From Pseudomonadota bacterium (GTDB lineage Bacteria > BMS3Abin14): a stretch of 7,835 bases of DNA. Below are positions 1 to 5,721 of this stretch, piece by piece. Both the position numbers and the translations under genes were made by a program. The DNA is taken from contig DAOVVW010000028.1 in the NCBI GenBank assembly GCA_030636965.1, positions 1 to 7,835 on the forward strand, written 5' to 3'. A model generated the notes under the pieces. It was given only the letters and a program-made list of their open reading frames with translations. It searched no databases and was not told the origin of the DNA. How positions within the stretch are numbered: the first letter of the stretch is position 1; each line of letters opens with the position of its first letter.

Positions 1-46
1 TTAAAGTTTATTTTTTAATATGTTCTTACCCAACACCCTTAGTTTA

Positions 47-70
47 CTCCGTGACCTCCGTGCCTCCGTG
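47..70. repeat. Short tandem repeat, three ctccgtg units
   Basis: Three copies of ctccgtg lie at 47-53, 56-62 and 64-70, followed by gtgaaaa. The tract is just beyond the 3' end of the antiporter gene. Tracts of this style (ctccgtg-type units ending in ggtgaaa) are, from memory, common intergenic repeats in deltaproteobacterial and environmental genomes. The bases around it, 1-46 and 71-106, contain no gene I can support and no clear U-tailed terminator for the minus-strand operon. Confidence 0.6.
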
Positions 71-106
71 GTGAAAAACACGTTGGTCGTTGGGCATTGG
101 ACGCGG

Positions 107-1666
107 TTATTCCTTATCCTCAACCTCAATCCGCCCTTCAAGATTCTCCAGATCGTGATCGAGTCGACGCGCGAGTTCTTCCGCATTATCGTGGCTGATC
201 TCGCCCCCCATGAGGAGTTCGGTGAGTGTGCTCTTTTGAAGCATGAGGAGCGACCTCCTCAGCATCAGTTCCCTGGAGGTCATGACTTCAGGTGTTGTTT
301 CAAGTTCCGCCATCTCCTCTCCCACGTTTTTTAGCTCCTCTTCAAGTTCATACGTGAGGCGTGTTGCCGTGGCCGGCGAGACACGCCCCTCGACCCTTTT
401 CCTTTTGAGGTCTTCCAGGCTCCTGTTGATAATAACGGTACGGGCCACTGCTCGCTCATAGAGCTCATCCCTTTCGTCCCTGCCGGCGAGGCCGAGGAAG
501 CGGATAAGCGGCGACATGGTAAGCCCCTGAACGGTAAGGGACAGGAAAACAACTCCAAACACAAGGGAGACTATGAAATCCCGCTGAGGGATATCGGGCA
601 GGCCCAGAGCAAGGGCAATGGGGATAGAACCGTGGATACCTCCCCAGTTTATAACGTGGGTCCATCTCATGGGGATCCGTTCACCTGCCAGGTTGAGGAG
701 TCCGAGCATGGGATAGCATCCAATGGCCCTGGCCGCGACCACGATGAGGAAAGCCGCAAGTATTGAGGGCCATATCAGGAAAAGCTCACGAGGGTCTATC
801 TGGGTGCCTATCATCAGGAAGATAAGGGAGTTGATGATAAATGCGGCGATCTCCCAGAAGTTCTTGATGGCAATACGTGTCGTTGGGCTCATGGCGTGCC
901 GGGTGCCCTGGTTTCCTATCAGGACTCCGGCGGCTACAACGGCCATAACACCTGAGACGTGCAGGGTGTGTTCAGCGATCATGAATGAACCGAAGGCGAG
1001 AATTATGGTGATCAGGACCTCGAGAACGTGATCGTCCAATTTTTTTAGAAACATGAAAGCTACCTGTCCGGCGATTATTCCCACCATAAGGCCACCGATG
1101 ACCACCTTAAGGAACAGAAGGACCGATGCGCCCATGCTGAAAGTTCCGGAAGTTATTATTCCCACAATCACGCCGTAAAGAACGATGCCGGTTCCATCGT
1201 TGAAAACTGATTCGCCCTCAACGATCATGGAGAGCCGCTTGGAAACGCCCAGTTTCTTGAACAGGGCCAGGACGGAAATGGGATCCGTGGGCGTGATCAT
1301 AACACCCACGAGAAGGGCTACGATAAAAGGTAATCCTGTCAGCTGCTGCAAAAGAAACCCGGCCATGAATCCGGCTATTAAAAGCCCGGGAAGGGCGAGG
1401 ACCGCTATGGTACGCATGTTCCGTTTCAGGTCGGATATCTCGAAGTGGATTGCTCCCTCGAAGAGGAGGGGAGGCAGGAACGCGAAGAGGATCATCTCCT
1501 GGGTGAGACGGTAGGGCCCGATCCCGGTGAGTCCCACAAAGAGACCGCCGATCACAAGAGCTATCGTATAGGGGAGCCTGACATACTTGACCACGACACT
1601 TATCAGGGCCGCTATGGTCAGAAGCGTTAGAAACTGGATCTCAGGTCCGATGAGAGTCTGTTCCAT
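107..1666 (-). CDS. nhaP: CPA1 family Na+/H+ antiporter, NhaP type
   Basis: An inner-membrane monovalent cation/proton antiporter of 519 residues, probably exchanging Na+ for H+. Residues 1 to about 394 are a run of hydrophobic helices. They contain the FLPPLLFEGAIHFE segment (about 63-76), TPTDP (125-129) and EGESVFND (150-157). T127, D128, E152, N156 and D157 match the ion-binding residues of archaeal NhaP (T129, D130, E154, N158, D159 in Pyrococcus abyssi) at a constant offset of two, so the transport site looks intact. The last 125 residues are a charged, helical, probably cytoplasmic tail rich in Glu/Arg/Leu, as in other CPA1 members where it regulates activity. The ATG start has a TAGGG box that overlaps the stop of the upstream thioesterase gene, and only 10 bases separate the two genes, so they are probably cotranscribed and coupled. 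Ion selectivity cannot be read from sequence. Confidence 0.93.
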   Translation of the reverse strand: MEQTLIGPEIQFLTLLTIAALISVVVKYVRLPYTIALVIGGLFVGLTGIGPYRLTQEMILFAFLPPLLFEGAIHFEISDLKRNMRTIAVLALPGLLIAGFMAGFLLQQLTGLPFIVALLVGVMITPTDPISVLALFKKLGVSKRLSMIVEGESVFNDGTGIVLYGVIVGIITSGTFSMGASVLLFLKVVIGGLMVGIIAGQVAFMFLKKLDDHVLEVLITIILAFGSFMIAEHTLHVSGVMAVVAAGVLIGNQGTRHAMSPTTRIAIKNFWEIAAFIINSLIFLMIGTQIDPRELFLIWPSILAAFLIVVAARAIGCYPMLGLLNLAGERIPMRWTHVINWGGIHGSIPIALALGLPDIPQRDFIVSLVFGVVFLSLTVQGLTMSPLIRFLGLAGRDERDELYERAVARTVIINRSLEDLKRKRVEGRVSPATATRLTYELEEELKNVGEEMAELETTPEVMTSRELMLRRSLLMLQKSTLTELLMGGEISHDNAEELARRLDHDLENLEGRIEVEDKE

Positions 1667-1676
1667 CAGGAGTACC

Positions 1677-2081
1677 CTAGGCGGGTATGGGTTTTCTCTT
1701 CTCGTCTACGCTCCGGTAGAAGCGGTCACTGTCTATTATCGCGCGTTCGATCTCACCGTCTGCAACGAGCTCAACTTCGTCGTAGACCTCAACATCAAAT
1801 AGATACTTGATACCGGCAACCTCCCTTAATTTAACGGTGGCCTCTACCTTCAGGCCGAGAGGGGTAGGCTTGAAGTGGCGCACAAGGATCCGTGTGCCCA
1901 CGGAGATCTCGCCATCCTTCATCACAGGCAAAAGCGCATCGGAGGCCGCGCTTTCAAATAATACTGTGATCATTGGAGTGGCAAGGACATCAACACCTAT
2001 ATTCCCTGCGGAACTTGCAAGATGACTCTCATCAACTACGATGGAAAACTTCCCGGTGGCGCCGGGCTTAAGTCTGCTCAT
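1677..2081 (-). CDS. FlK-like hotdog-fold acyl-CoA thioesterase
   Basis: A 134-residue single-domain protein resembling the fluoroacetyl-CoA thioesterase FlK family. T35, E43 and H69 line up with the FlK catalytic residues T42, E50 and H76 at a constant offset of seven. G62 and R113 match FlK G69 and R120, in the contexts VGTRILVRH and EIERAII. The two Phe residues that form the FlK lid and give fluoroacetyl selectivity (F33, F36) fall on G26 and G29 here, so a general or different acyl-CoA substrate is more likely than fluoroacetyl-CoA. It should be a cytoplasmic homodimer. The start ATG follows AGAGGA at 8 bases. It is the first gene of a unit with the downstream antiporter. The divergent operon contains an acyl-CoA ligase, so its substrate could be the aryl-acetyl-CoA made there, but nothing in the sequence proves this. 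Confidence 0.85.
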   Translation of the reverse strand: MSRLKPGATGKFSIVVDESHLASSAGNIGVDVLATPMITVLFESAASDALLPVMKDGEISVGTRILVRHFKPTPLGLKVEATVKLREVAGIKYLFDVEVYDEVELVADGEIERAIIDSDRFYRSVDEKRKPIPA

Positions 2082-2107
2082 GGTTATAATCCTCTCTTAT
2101 TGGGTGC

Positions 2108-2137
2108 AAGATAAACACAGGCGGGTTTGCTCGTCAA
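2108..2137 (-). promoter_or_regulatory. Predicted promoter of thioesterase-antiporter unit
   Basis: On the minus strand a TTGACG -35 box (2137-2132) is followed after 18 bases by TATCTT (2113-2108). This predicts transcription starting about 20 bases upstream of the thioesterase ATG. The match is 5/6 and 4/6 to sigma-70 consensus, and no mapping data are available. Confidence 0.45.
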
Positions 2138-2172
2138 GGGATGAAGGGTGGTCTGTTTAAAAGGCTGGTGAC

Positions 2173-2203
2173 TTGACGCTGTGAGAACGTATGTGGTAAT
2201 TAT
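2173..2203 (+). promoter_or_regulatory. Predicted promoter for leader peptide and ior operon
   Basis: TTGACG (2173-2178) is a good -35 box. The best -10 candidate is AATTAT (2198-2203) with a long 19-base spacer, so the promoter may be weak or activator-assisted. It lies 36 bases from the divergent TTGACG box of the minus-strand unit, so regulation of the two directions may be linked. A start near 2210 would barely precede the GGAGGT ribosome-binding site of the leader ORF, so the true start may lie somewhat upstream. Confidence 0.35.
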
Positions 2204-2222
2204 CATCCCGGAGGTAGATTTG

Positions 2223-2291
2223 ATGATATTAAGAGATAACCTCGCTCCATTTGTATCACTGAATCGATTCTGGTGGTGGTCCACCGGATAA
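2223..2291 (+). CDS. Trp-rich leader peptide (trpL type)
   Basis: A 22-codon ORF beginning ATG-ATA-TTA and ending in TAA at 2289-2291. Its C-terminal part reads NRFWWWSTG, with three consecutive TGG codons at 2271-2279. A strong Shine-Dalgarno GGAGGT (2210-2215) lies 7 bases upstream of the ATG, which argues that this very short frame is translated. Leader peptides of this build act as tryptophan sensors: the ribosome stalls at UGG when charged tRNA-Trp is scarce, and its position decides which RNA hairpin forms. A GC-rich terminator follows 56 bases after the stop, as expected for attenuation. The downstream genes are not trp biosynthesis genes but an ior/aryl-CoA ligase operon, which is unusual. 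It could instead be an orphan leader left by rearrangement. Confidence 0.8.
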   Translation: MILRDNLAPFVSLNRFWWWSTG

Positions 2292-2376
2292 AATCAGCTC
2301 ATGTCGGCCATCGGACAGGGATGGAAGTGCCAATCACCAACCCATACAAGCCCCGCCGAGATTCGGCGGGGCTTTT
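2271..2376 (+). promoter_or_regulatory. Putative tryptophan transcription attenuator
   Basis: Mutually exclusive pairings can be drawn by hand. Region 1, over the Trp codons (2275-2281, GGUGGUC), can pair with region 2 (2306-2312, GGCCAUC) in seven pairs, two of them G-U. Region 2 (2304-2308, UCGGC) can instead pair with region 3 (2355-2359, GCCGA), with possible support from GGG 2318-2320 against CCC 2352-2354 and AUGG 2321-2324 against CCAU 2342-2345. Region 3 is the left arm of the terminator (2348-2359 with 2363-2374). A ribosome stalled at the Trp codons would free region 2 to block the terminator. A ribosome reaching the stop at 2289-2291 would cover region 2 and allow termination. The geometry matches the E. 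coli trp leader. The 2:3 antiterminator is modest, and no folding energy was calculated. Confidence 0.65.
2348..2376 (+). terminator. Intrinsic terminator (attenuator 3:4 hairpin)
   Basis: A perfect 12-base-pair stem, aagccccgccga (2348-2359) with tcggcggggctt (2363-2374), has a three-base loop and runs into a T tract (2373-2376) with further T-rich sequence to 2390. In the minus direction no T tract follows, so it works for plus-strand transcripts. The only plausible upstream plus-strand gene is the 22-codon leader, so this is the termination arm of an attenuator. Confidence 0.85.
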
Positions 2377-2423
2377 GTCGTTGTTATTGTCGCAAAAAGT
2401 CCATGAGCGGCTTTTTGCTCCTC

Positions 2424-2453
2424 GGGAAGGGAAAAGCGTCGTTTTCCCTTCCC
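2424..2453. repeat. Inverted repeat, 12-bp stem
   Basis: gggaagggaaaa (2424-2435) pairs perfectly with ttttcccttccc (2442-2453) around a six-base loop. No T tract follows on either strand, so this is not a classical terminator. It is part of the palindromic element. Confidence 0.8.
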
Positions 2454-2456
2454 TCA

Positions 2457-2491
2457 CGAATCCATAACTATATATTAAGGTTATGGATTCG
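2457..2491. repeat. Inverted repeat, 12-bp stem with AT-rich loop
   Basis: cgaatccataac (2457-2468) pairs perfectly with gttatggattcg (2480-2491) around the 11-base loop tatatattaag. It is directly followed by the GC hairpin 2493-2510 (gcgccc/gggcgc). Confidence 0.8.
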
Positions 2492-2526
2492 GGCGCCCAT
2501 GCTCGGGCGCGATTGTAATACTGAGC

Positions 2527-2573
2527 AAGTCATTGATTCGGGCGCCCCTCAATGGGCGCATTGATGACTTTTT
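2527..2573 (+). terminator. Terminator-like hairpin at right end of the element
   Basis: aagtcat (2527-2533) pairs with atgactt (2564-2570), and an inner gcgccc/gggcgc stem (2542-2547/2554-2559) adds stability. Five T residues (2569-2573) follow immediately, two of them within the stem. This could stop plus-strand transcription ahead of the ior operon, or simply be the folded end of the repeat. Alternative pairing of tcaatg with cattga (2549-2554/2559-2564) competes with the inner stem. Confidence 0.35.
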
Positions 2574-2714
2574 GCGAAGTAATCAATCTTGAATGTAGAA
2601 ATAGAGCGTTATTCTGCACGACTCACGGAGGAATATCCTCGTAGTACCAGGGTATTTCAGATCGATTCGAAAGGGTTTTCATTTTAACGCAGGGGGGATA
2701 GAAAGGAGAAAGGA

Positions 2715-3863
2715 ATGAGAGGGAGATTGATTTTGAGAATTGTTGCTCTGACAGTGATGGTTGCTTTTTCACTGGTGGCGCAACATACATATGCGGCCGA
2801 TTCTTACAAGATAGGGGCGGCTTTTGCTCTAACCGGACCGGCTGCCATGATAGGCGACCCTTCCAAAAAGATGGCTGATATGCTTCTGAAGGAGATCAAC
2901 GATGGCGGTGGTGTCAACGGCCATCCAATCGAGATGATCACCTACGACACTGCGTCCGATCCCACAAGGGCTGTGACTGTAATACGCAGACTTGTGAACA
3001 AGGATAAGGTTCTGGCGGTGATAGGACCCACGACGACGGGCTCAGCGATGGCTTCAATCAAGTTCATACAGGATAGCGAAGTGCCAATGATCGCATGTGT
3101 TGGCGGATCTCCCGTGGTGATCCCGGTGAAGAAGTGGGTGTTCAAATCCCCTCAGACGGGGATAGTTGCTGCAGAGCGCCTTTTCGATTACTTTGTGGAA
3201 AAGGGTATAAAGAAGGTAGCCCTGATGACATCGGCCGGCGGATTCGGCAGTTCCGGAAAGAAGGCCCTTCTGGACCAGGCGGAGTCTCGTGGTCTGAAGA
3301 TCGTGGCGGACCATCGATACAATGATAAAGACACCGATATGAGTGCCCAGATCACAGCTATTCGGGGTACGGATGCTCAGGCAATAGTTGTCTGGGGTAT
3401 AGGGCCTGCACCTGCCATCATTACCAAAAACGTTAAGCAGCTTGGAGACAAGATACCTGTATTTATGAGCCACGGTCAGGCTGATCCCAGTTTCATAAGG
3501 CTAGCCGGATCGGCAGCTGAGGGTGTACGAATGCCGGCAAGCCGCTTCATCGTAGCCGACCTCCTGTCTGACAATGATTCCAGGAAACCGTTTCTTCAGA
3601 AGATAAAGAAGGCTTACGAAGCCCGCTACGGACCCGTAAGCACCCACACTGGTTATGCCTACGATGCCCTGCAGATATTGGTGAGGGCCCTGGAAAAGGC
3701 AGGCCCCGACCGCGCAAAACTCAGGGACGCTATTGAAAAGACGAAAGGCTATGTGGGAATCAACGGAACTTTCAATATGTCCCCGGATGATCACAACGGT
3801 CTGACAAAGAAGTCCCTCGTTATGGTTATGGTAAAGGACGGAGGCTGGGTGATTGTCCCCTGA
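2715..3863 (+). CDS. LivK-type periplasmic substrate-binding protein
   Basis: A 382-residue type I periplasmic binding protein of the branched-chain amino acid (LivJ/LivK) class, the ligand-capturing part of an ABC importer. Residues 1-27 are a signal peptide: basic start MRGR, hydrophobic core, and a TYA/AD cleavage site after A27. No lipobox Cys is present, so it should be soluble in the periplasm. The mature protein opens with YKIGAAFALTGPAAMIGD and continues with the two-lobe pattern of the family, including VLAVIGPTTTGSA and the conserved TGYAYDALQIL near the C-terminus. The ATG follows AAGGAG at 6 bases. No permease or ATPase genes are in the window, so it must use partners encoded elsewhere or be a receptor. 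Because it leads an iorAB/aryl-CoA ligase operon and overlaps iorA by 11 bases, the ligand may be an aromatic amino acid or aryl acid rather than leucine, which is inference. Confidence 0.88.
   Translation: MRGRLILRIVALTVMVAFSLVAQHTYAADSYKIGAAFALTGPAAMIGDPSKKMADMLLKEINDGGGVNGHPIEMITYDTASDPTRAVTVIRRLVNKDKVLAVIGPTTTGSAMASIKFIQDSEVPMIACVGGSPVVIPVKKWVFKSPQTGIVAAERLFDYFVEKGIKKVALMTSAGGFGSSGKKALLDQAESRGLKIVADHRYNDKDTDMSAQITAIRGTDAQAIVVWGIGPAPAIITKNVKQLGDKIPVFMSHGQADPSFIRLAGSAAEGVRMPASRFIVADLLSDNDSRKPFLQKIKKAYEARYGPVSTHTGYAYDALQILVRALEKAGPDRAKLRDAIEKTKGYVGINGTFNMSPDDHNGLTKKSLVMVMVKDGGWVIVP
3840..3844 (+). promoter_or_regulatory. Ribosome-binding site fixing the iorA TTG start
   Basis: GGAGG lies 8 bases upstream of TTG 3853-3855, inside the 3' end of the binding-protein gene. 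No in-frame ATG, GTG or other TTG lies between here and the conserved LLLGNEAIA segment of IorA, so TTG is the only reasonable start. Confidence 0.7.
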
Positions 3864-5721
3864 ACAATCTGATTCATATCCGGGAGGAGGTCCTGTACGC
3901 CTCCTCCTGGGTAACGAAGCCATAGCACAGGGTCTTTTTGAAGCAGGCTGCAGGTTGGCTGCTGCCTATCCCGGAACTCCTTCCACCGAAGTTCTGGAAG
4001 CTCTTCCCGCTTATGGAGCTTTGGATCTGCATCTTGAGTGGTCAGTAAACGAAAAGGTGGCATTGGAAACAGCCAGTGCAGCTTCATACTGCGGGCTCAG
4101 GACCGCCGCCGTAATGAAACAGGTGGGGCTCAATGTTGCCATGGATCCTCTGATGAGCCTTGCCTACACGGGTGTCGTAGGCGGACTGCTCCTGATCGTG
4201 GCGGATGATCCAGGACCGTACAGCTCCCAGACTGAACAGGATACACGATTCCTTGCGATGACCGCAAAAGTTCCCGTTCTTGATCCAGCACCGCCTGAAC
4301 AGGCAAGAGAGATGGTACACACCGGCTACAGGATCTCGGAGAAGTACAGGATCCCGGTGATCTTGAGGCCTGTATTGAGGGTATGCCACTCCAGGGCGCC
4401 CATCTCCGGTCTTCGAAAGCGAGAGAAGGGAAAGGATGCGTCTTTTGTAAGGGACGTCAACCGCTGGGCCGCCACCCCGAGCTTCCGGTATCATCTGCAT
4501 GAGGAGCTCAACTACAAAATTCACTCTGTCCTGAAAGACCCGGATGTTGTCTCATCATACACGTTGTCTGACGCATCTGTGTCCAATGCTCCTTTTGCCA
4601 TAGTGGCCTCTGGCCTTCCCGCGGCCTATGCTGCCGATATCCTCAGTCAATCGGGTATGGAAAATGAGATTCCTCTTCTTTGTGTGGGGGTACCGTTCCC
4701 TCTGGATAAGGGCAGGATAACTTCAATGCTTGACGGGTGCGGCAGGCTCCTGGTTCTGGAGGAGACCGGAGCACTTATGGAGACTCTGCTTGGCGGATAT
4801 TTTGATATCTTCGGCAGGTTCGACGGAACAGTTCCGTCAGCAGGAGAGATGACGCCGGATACGGTTGCCCGTGCCCTCGCAAAGCTCCTCCCGGAAAAAG
4901 GTCTGGTTGAGGAAACATATACGGTCAGCCAGGTCGAAGAGGAACAAGATGAAAAAGCGGTTACAGTCCCGCCCACGCTCTGCCCGGGATGCTCTCACAG
5001 GGCCTCATTTTGGGCCCTGAAAAAGGCCATGCCTGGAGGAATCTACACTGGTGACATAGGGTGTTACACCCTTGGAATATCCCTTGGGACCGTTGACACT
5101 GTCCTTTGCATGGGAGCGTCTATTTCACAGGCAGCAGGATTTTTCTGGTCGCAGCTTAAAAAAGACGAAACCCCTGTTCCCATCGCCGCTGTTATAGGTG
5201 ATTCAACTTTTTACCATTCCGGCATACCGGCCCTTCTTAACGCAGTTCAGCAGGGAGCTGCCTTTGTGCTCCTGATTCTGGACAATGGCATGTCAGCCAT
5301 GACAGGAGGGCAGCCAAGCCCTGCATCGGGCCTTCTGGCTGGTGGAGGTCATGGGGTGCCAGTGCCTATGGAAGAGGCCATTGCCGGGTGCGGTGTAAAG
5401 CATATAAAGATTTGTGATCCCCTCGATTCTGACTCCATGGTGGGTGTTGTCGAGGATGCAGCACAAGTGGCTGGTGAGGGAGAGATGGTTGTAATAATAA
5501 GCAGATCTCCCTGTGCCCTGATCCACACAGAGCAGTTGGGGCCGAGACCTGTTGTGGATCACGAGGTGTGCAATGAGTGCCGTATATGTACGGATAGTTT
5601 CGGCTGCCCTGCGCTTGTGTGGGAGGATGAAGGGCTGACGATCACACCGGTGTTGTGTACGGGCTGCGCGGCATGTGTTCAATCGTGTCCCATCGAGGCT
5701 ATCATGGTCAGAGAGCTCTGA
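3853..5721 (+). CDS. iorA: Indolepyruvate:ferredoxin oxidoreductase, alpha subunit
   Basis: The 622-residue large subunit of the thiamine diphosphate-dependent, ferredoxin-linked enzyme that interconverts aryl pyruvates and CoA with arylacetyl-CoA and CO2. The N-terminal pyrimidine-binding domain carries LLLGNEAIAQG (18-27) and YPGTPSTE (39-46). The thiamine diphosphate region has CPGC (377-380), GDIGCYTLG (400-408), the Mg-site GDSTFYHSG (449-457) and LDNG (476-479). The C-terminus is a two-cluster ferredoxin domain with C573, C576, C579, C585 and C602, C605, C608, C612, so both [4Fe-4S] sites look intact. Length and domain order match complete IorA proteins. It starts at TTG within the preceding gene (11-base overlap) and shares one base with iorB (TGATG), so translation is coupled. 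The enzyme is reversible; anaerobes use it either to degrade aromatic amino acids or to build them from aryl acids. Confidence 0.95.
   Translation: MSPEQSDSYPGGGPVRLLLGNEAIAQGLFEAGCRLAAAYPGTPSTEVLEALPAYGALDLHLEWSVNEKVALETASAASYCGLRTAAVMKQVGLNVAMDPLMSLAYTGVVGGLLLIVADDPGPYSSQTEQDTRFLAMTAKVPVLDPAPPEQAREMVHTGYRISEKYRIPVILRPVLRVCHSRAPISGLRKREKGKDASFVRDVNRWAATPSFRYHLHEELNYKIHSVLKDPDVVSSYTLSDASVSNAPFAIVASGLPAAYAADILSQSGMENEIPLLCVGVPFPLDKGRITSMLDGCGRLLVLEETGALMETLLGGYFDIFGRFDGTVPSAGEMTPDTVARALAKLLPEKGLVEETYTVSQVEEEQDEKAVTVPPTLCPGCSHRASFWALKKAMPGGIYTGDIGCYTLGISLGTVDTVLCMGASISQAAGFFWSQLKKDETPVPIAAVIGDSTFYHSGIPALLNAVQQGAAFVLLILDNGMSAMTGGQPSPASGLLAGGGHGVPVPMEEAIAGCGVKHIKICDPLDSDSMVGVVEDAAQVAGEGEMVVIISRSPCALIHTEQLGPRPVVDHEVCNECRICTDSFGCPALVWEDEGLTITPVLCTGCAACVQSCPIEAIMVREL
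3883..3907 (+). repeat. GC-rich hairpin in the 5' coding part of iorA
   Basis: ggaggagg (3883-3890) pairs perfectly with cctcctcc (3900-3907) around nine bases, 30 bases downstream of the TTG start. The left arm mimics a strong Shine-Dalgarno sequence with no start codon behind it. It may pause ribosomes or hide the SD-like arm, or may just reflect the codons used for GGG and LLL. Confidence 0.6.

Larger units (their letters stand above)
2390..2577. mobile_element. Palindromic MITE-like intergenic element
   Basis: A 188-base stretch bounded by perfect 12-base inverted repeats, tcgcaaaaagtc (2390-2401) and gactttttgcga (2566-2577). The inside is an array of hairpins: gcaaaaag/ctttttgc (2392-2399/2411-2418), a 12-bp stem at 2424-2453, a 12-bp stem at 2457-2491, gcgccc/gggcgc (2493-2498/2505-2510), and a composite hairpin at 2527-2570. 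The 13-base string gattcgggcgccc occurs twice (2486-2498, 2535-2547). It encodes no protein I can support. Elements with cgcaaaaagtc/gactttttgcg ends recur, from memory, in deltaproteobacterial intergenic DNA. I see no clear target-site duplication, so mobility is inferred. It separates the attenuator from the first gene of the ior operon. Confidence 0.65.

Noticed and set aside
2084..2284. A 66-codon minus-strand open frame in the divergent region
   Set aside because: It is antisense to the leader ORF and promoters, lacks a recognisable domain, and overlaps the promoter of the thioesterase gene.
2301..2564. An 87-codon plus-strand open frame spanning the terminator and the palindromic element
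   Set aside because: It crosses a 12-bp terminator stem and several perfect hairpins, has no good ribosome-binding site, and its low-complexity translation resembles no family.
2628..2640. Small palindrome gagga-ata-tcctc upstream of the binding-protein gene
   Set aside because: The five-base stem with a three-base loop is too short to assign as operator or terminator without conservation data.
2661..2670. The octamer atcgattc at 2661-2668 repeats part of the palindrome gaatcgattc (2261-2270) in the leader ORF
   Set aside because: Eight bases shared over 400 is easily chance, and one copy is within coding sequence.
3054..3923. Two antisense open frames of about 140 codons over the binding-protein gene
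   Set aside because: They are shadows of a gene with a clear signal peptide and family pattern.
5655..5720. Upstream extension of iorB to an ATG at 5655
   Set aside because: It would overlap the conserved cysteine domain of iorA by 67 bases and add 22 residues absent from the family. The TGATG junction at 5719-5723 is the natural start.
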